Below, piece by piece: positions 13,335 through 13,363 of a stretch of DNA of 13,363 nucleotides; positions within the stretch are counted from its first letter, which is position 1; the number at the start of each line of letters is the position of its first letter. The translations under genes and the position numbers were made by a program. The stretch comes from Lachnoclostridium sp. UBA6475. Lineage in GTDB: Bacteria; Bacillota; Clostridia; Lachnospirales; Lachnospiraceae. Below the pieces are notes generated by a model. That model did not search any database and had not been told where the DNA came from. It saw only the letters and a list, made by a program, of their open reading frames with translations. Location: contig DJNB01000040.1 in the NCBI GenBank assembly GCA_002435545.1, positions 9,926 to 23,288 of the forward strand, in the 5' to 3' direction.

Positions 13335-13363
13335 ATAATTCATTAGGTAATTGATAAATTATT

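Noticed and set aside
1..13363. CRISPR array, tRNA or rRNA genes, insertion sequence ends, phage attachment sites
   Set aside because: No regularly spaced repeats, no cloverleaf or rRNA-like segments, no transposase or integrase motif and no matching terminal inverted repeats were seen by eye.

Overview
The window looks like chromosomal DNA from a Firmicute of class Clostridia, probably a gut Lachnospiraceae-type organism. The grounds are a moderately AT-rich composition, strong AGGAGG-type ribosome binding sites, sigma-A promoters with 16-17 bp spacers, and the gene families present (AKR5 reductase, intracellular GH43, DUF4143 ATPase, a 'MGGFFG' PurF paralogue, PucR regulator, Pot-type ABC transporter). 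The genus is not resolved. No rRNA, tRNA, CRISPR array or transposase was seen.

Layout. (1) 1-1626: an aldo/keto reductase (minus strand, cut by the left edge) is divergent from a LysR-type regulator, with two promoters whose -10 boxes overlap. (2) 1660-3093: an AT-rich single-gene unit with its own near-consensus promoter encodes a DUF4143-type AAA ATPase. (3) 3115-4236: an intracellular GH43 glycosidase ends at a strong bidirectional terminator. (4) 4225-6339 (minus): a two-gene operon encodes a PurF-like phosphoribosyltransferase that lacks the glutaminase nucleophile, followed after 3 nt by a small sce7726-family protein with a PD-(D/E)XK-like core. (5) 6326-8115 (plus): a membrane-anchored GH25 muramidase and a secreted protein of unknown function form an operon behind a structured, GC-rich leader. 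(6) 8137-13363: a guanidino-group hydrolase (arginine deiminase/DDAH superfamily, minus) is divergent from a PucR-family regulator, followed by potA-potB-potC of a polyamine-type ABC importer. The solute-binding protein is probably just beyond the right edge.

How the parts fit. Region 6 reads as one regulon. The palindrome TTGTGC-N5-GCACAA occurs twice, once in the hydrolase/pucR divergent region and once upstream of potA. Its centre lies the same distance (31 bp to the -35, 54 bp to the -10) from the predicted hydrolase and pot promoters. That suggests the PucR protein activates uptake and breakdown of one guanidino or polyamine compound. A rho-independent terminator lies between the predicted pot promoter and potA, so attenuation is possible. 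Region 4 holds the most unusual protein: its PRPP site and putative 4Fe-4S cysteines are intact, but every glutaminase motif I looked for is lost.

All family assignments come from reading motifs. No database search or structure prediction was run.
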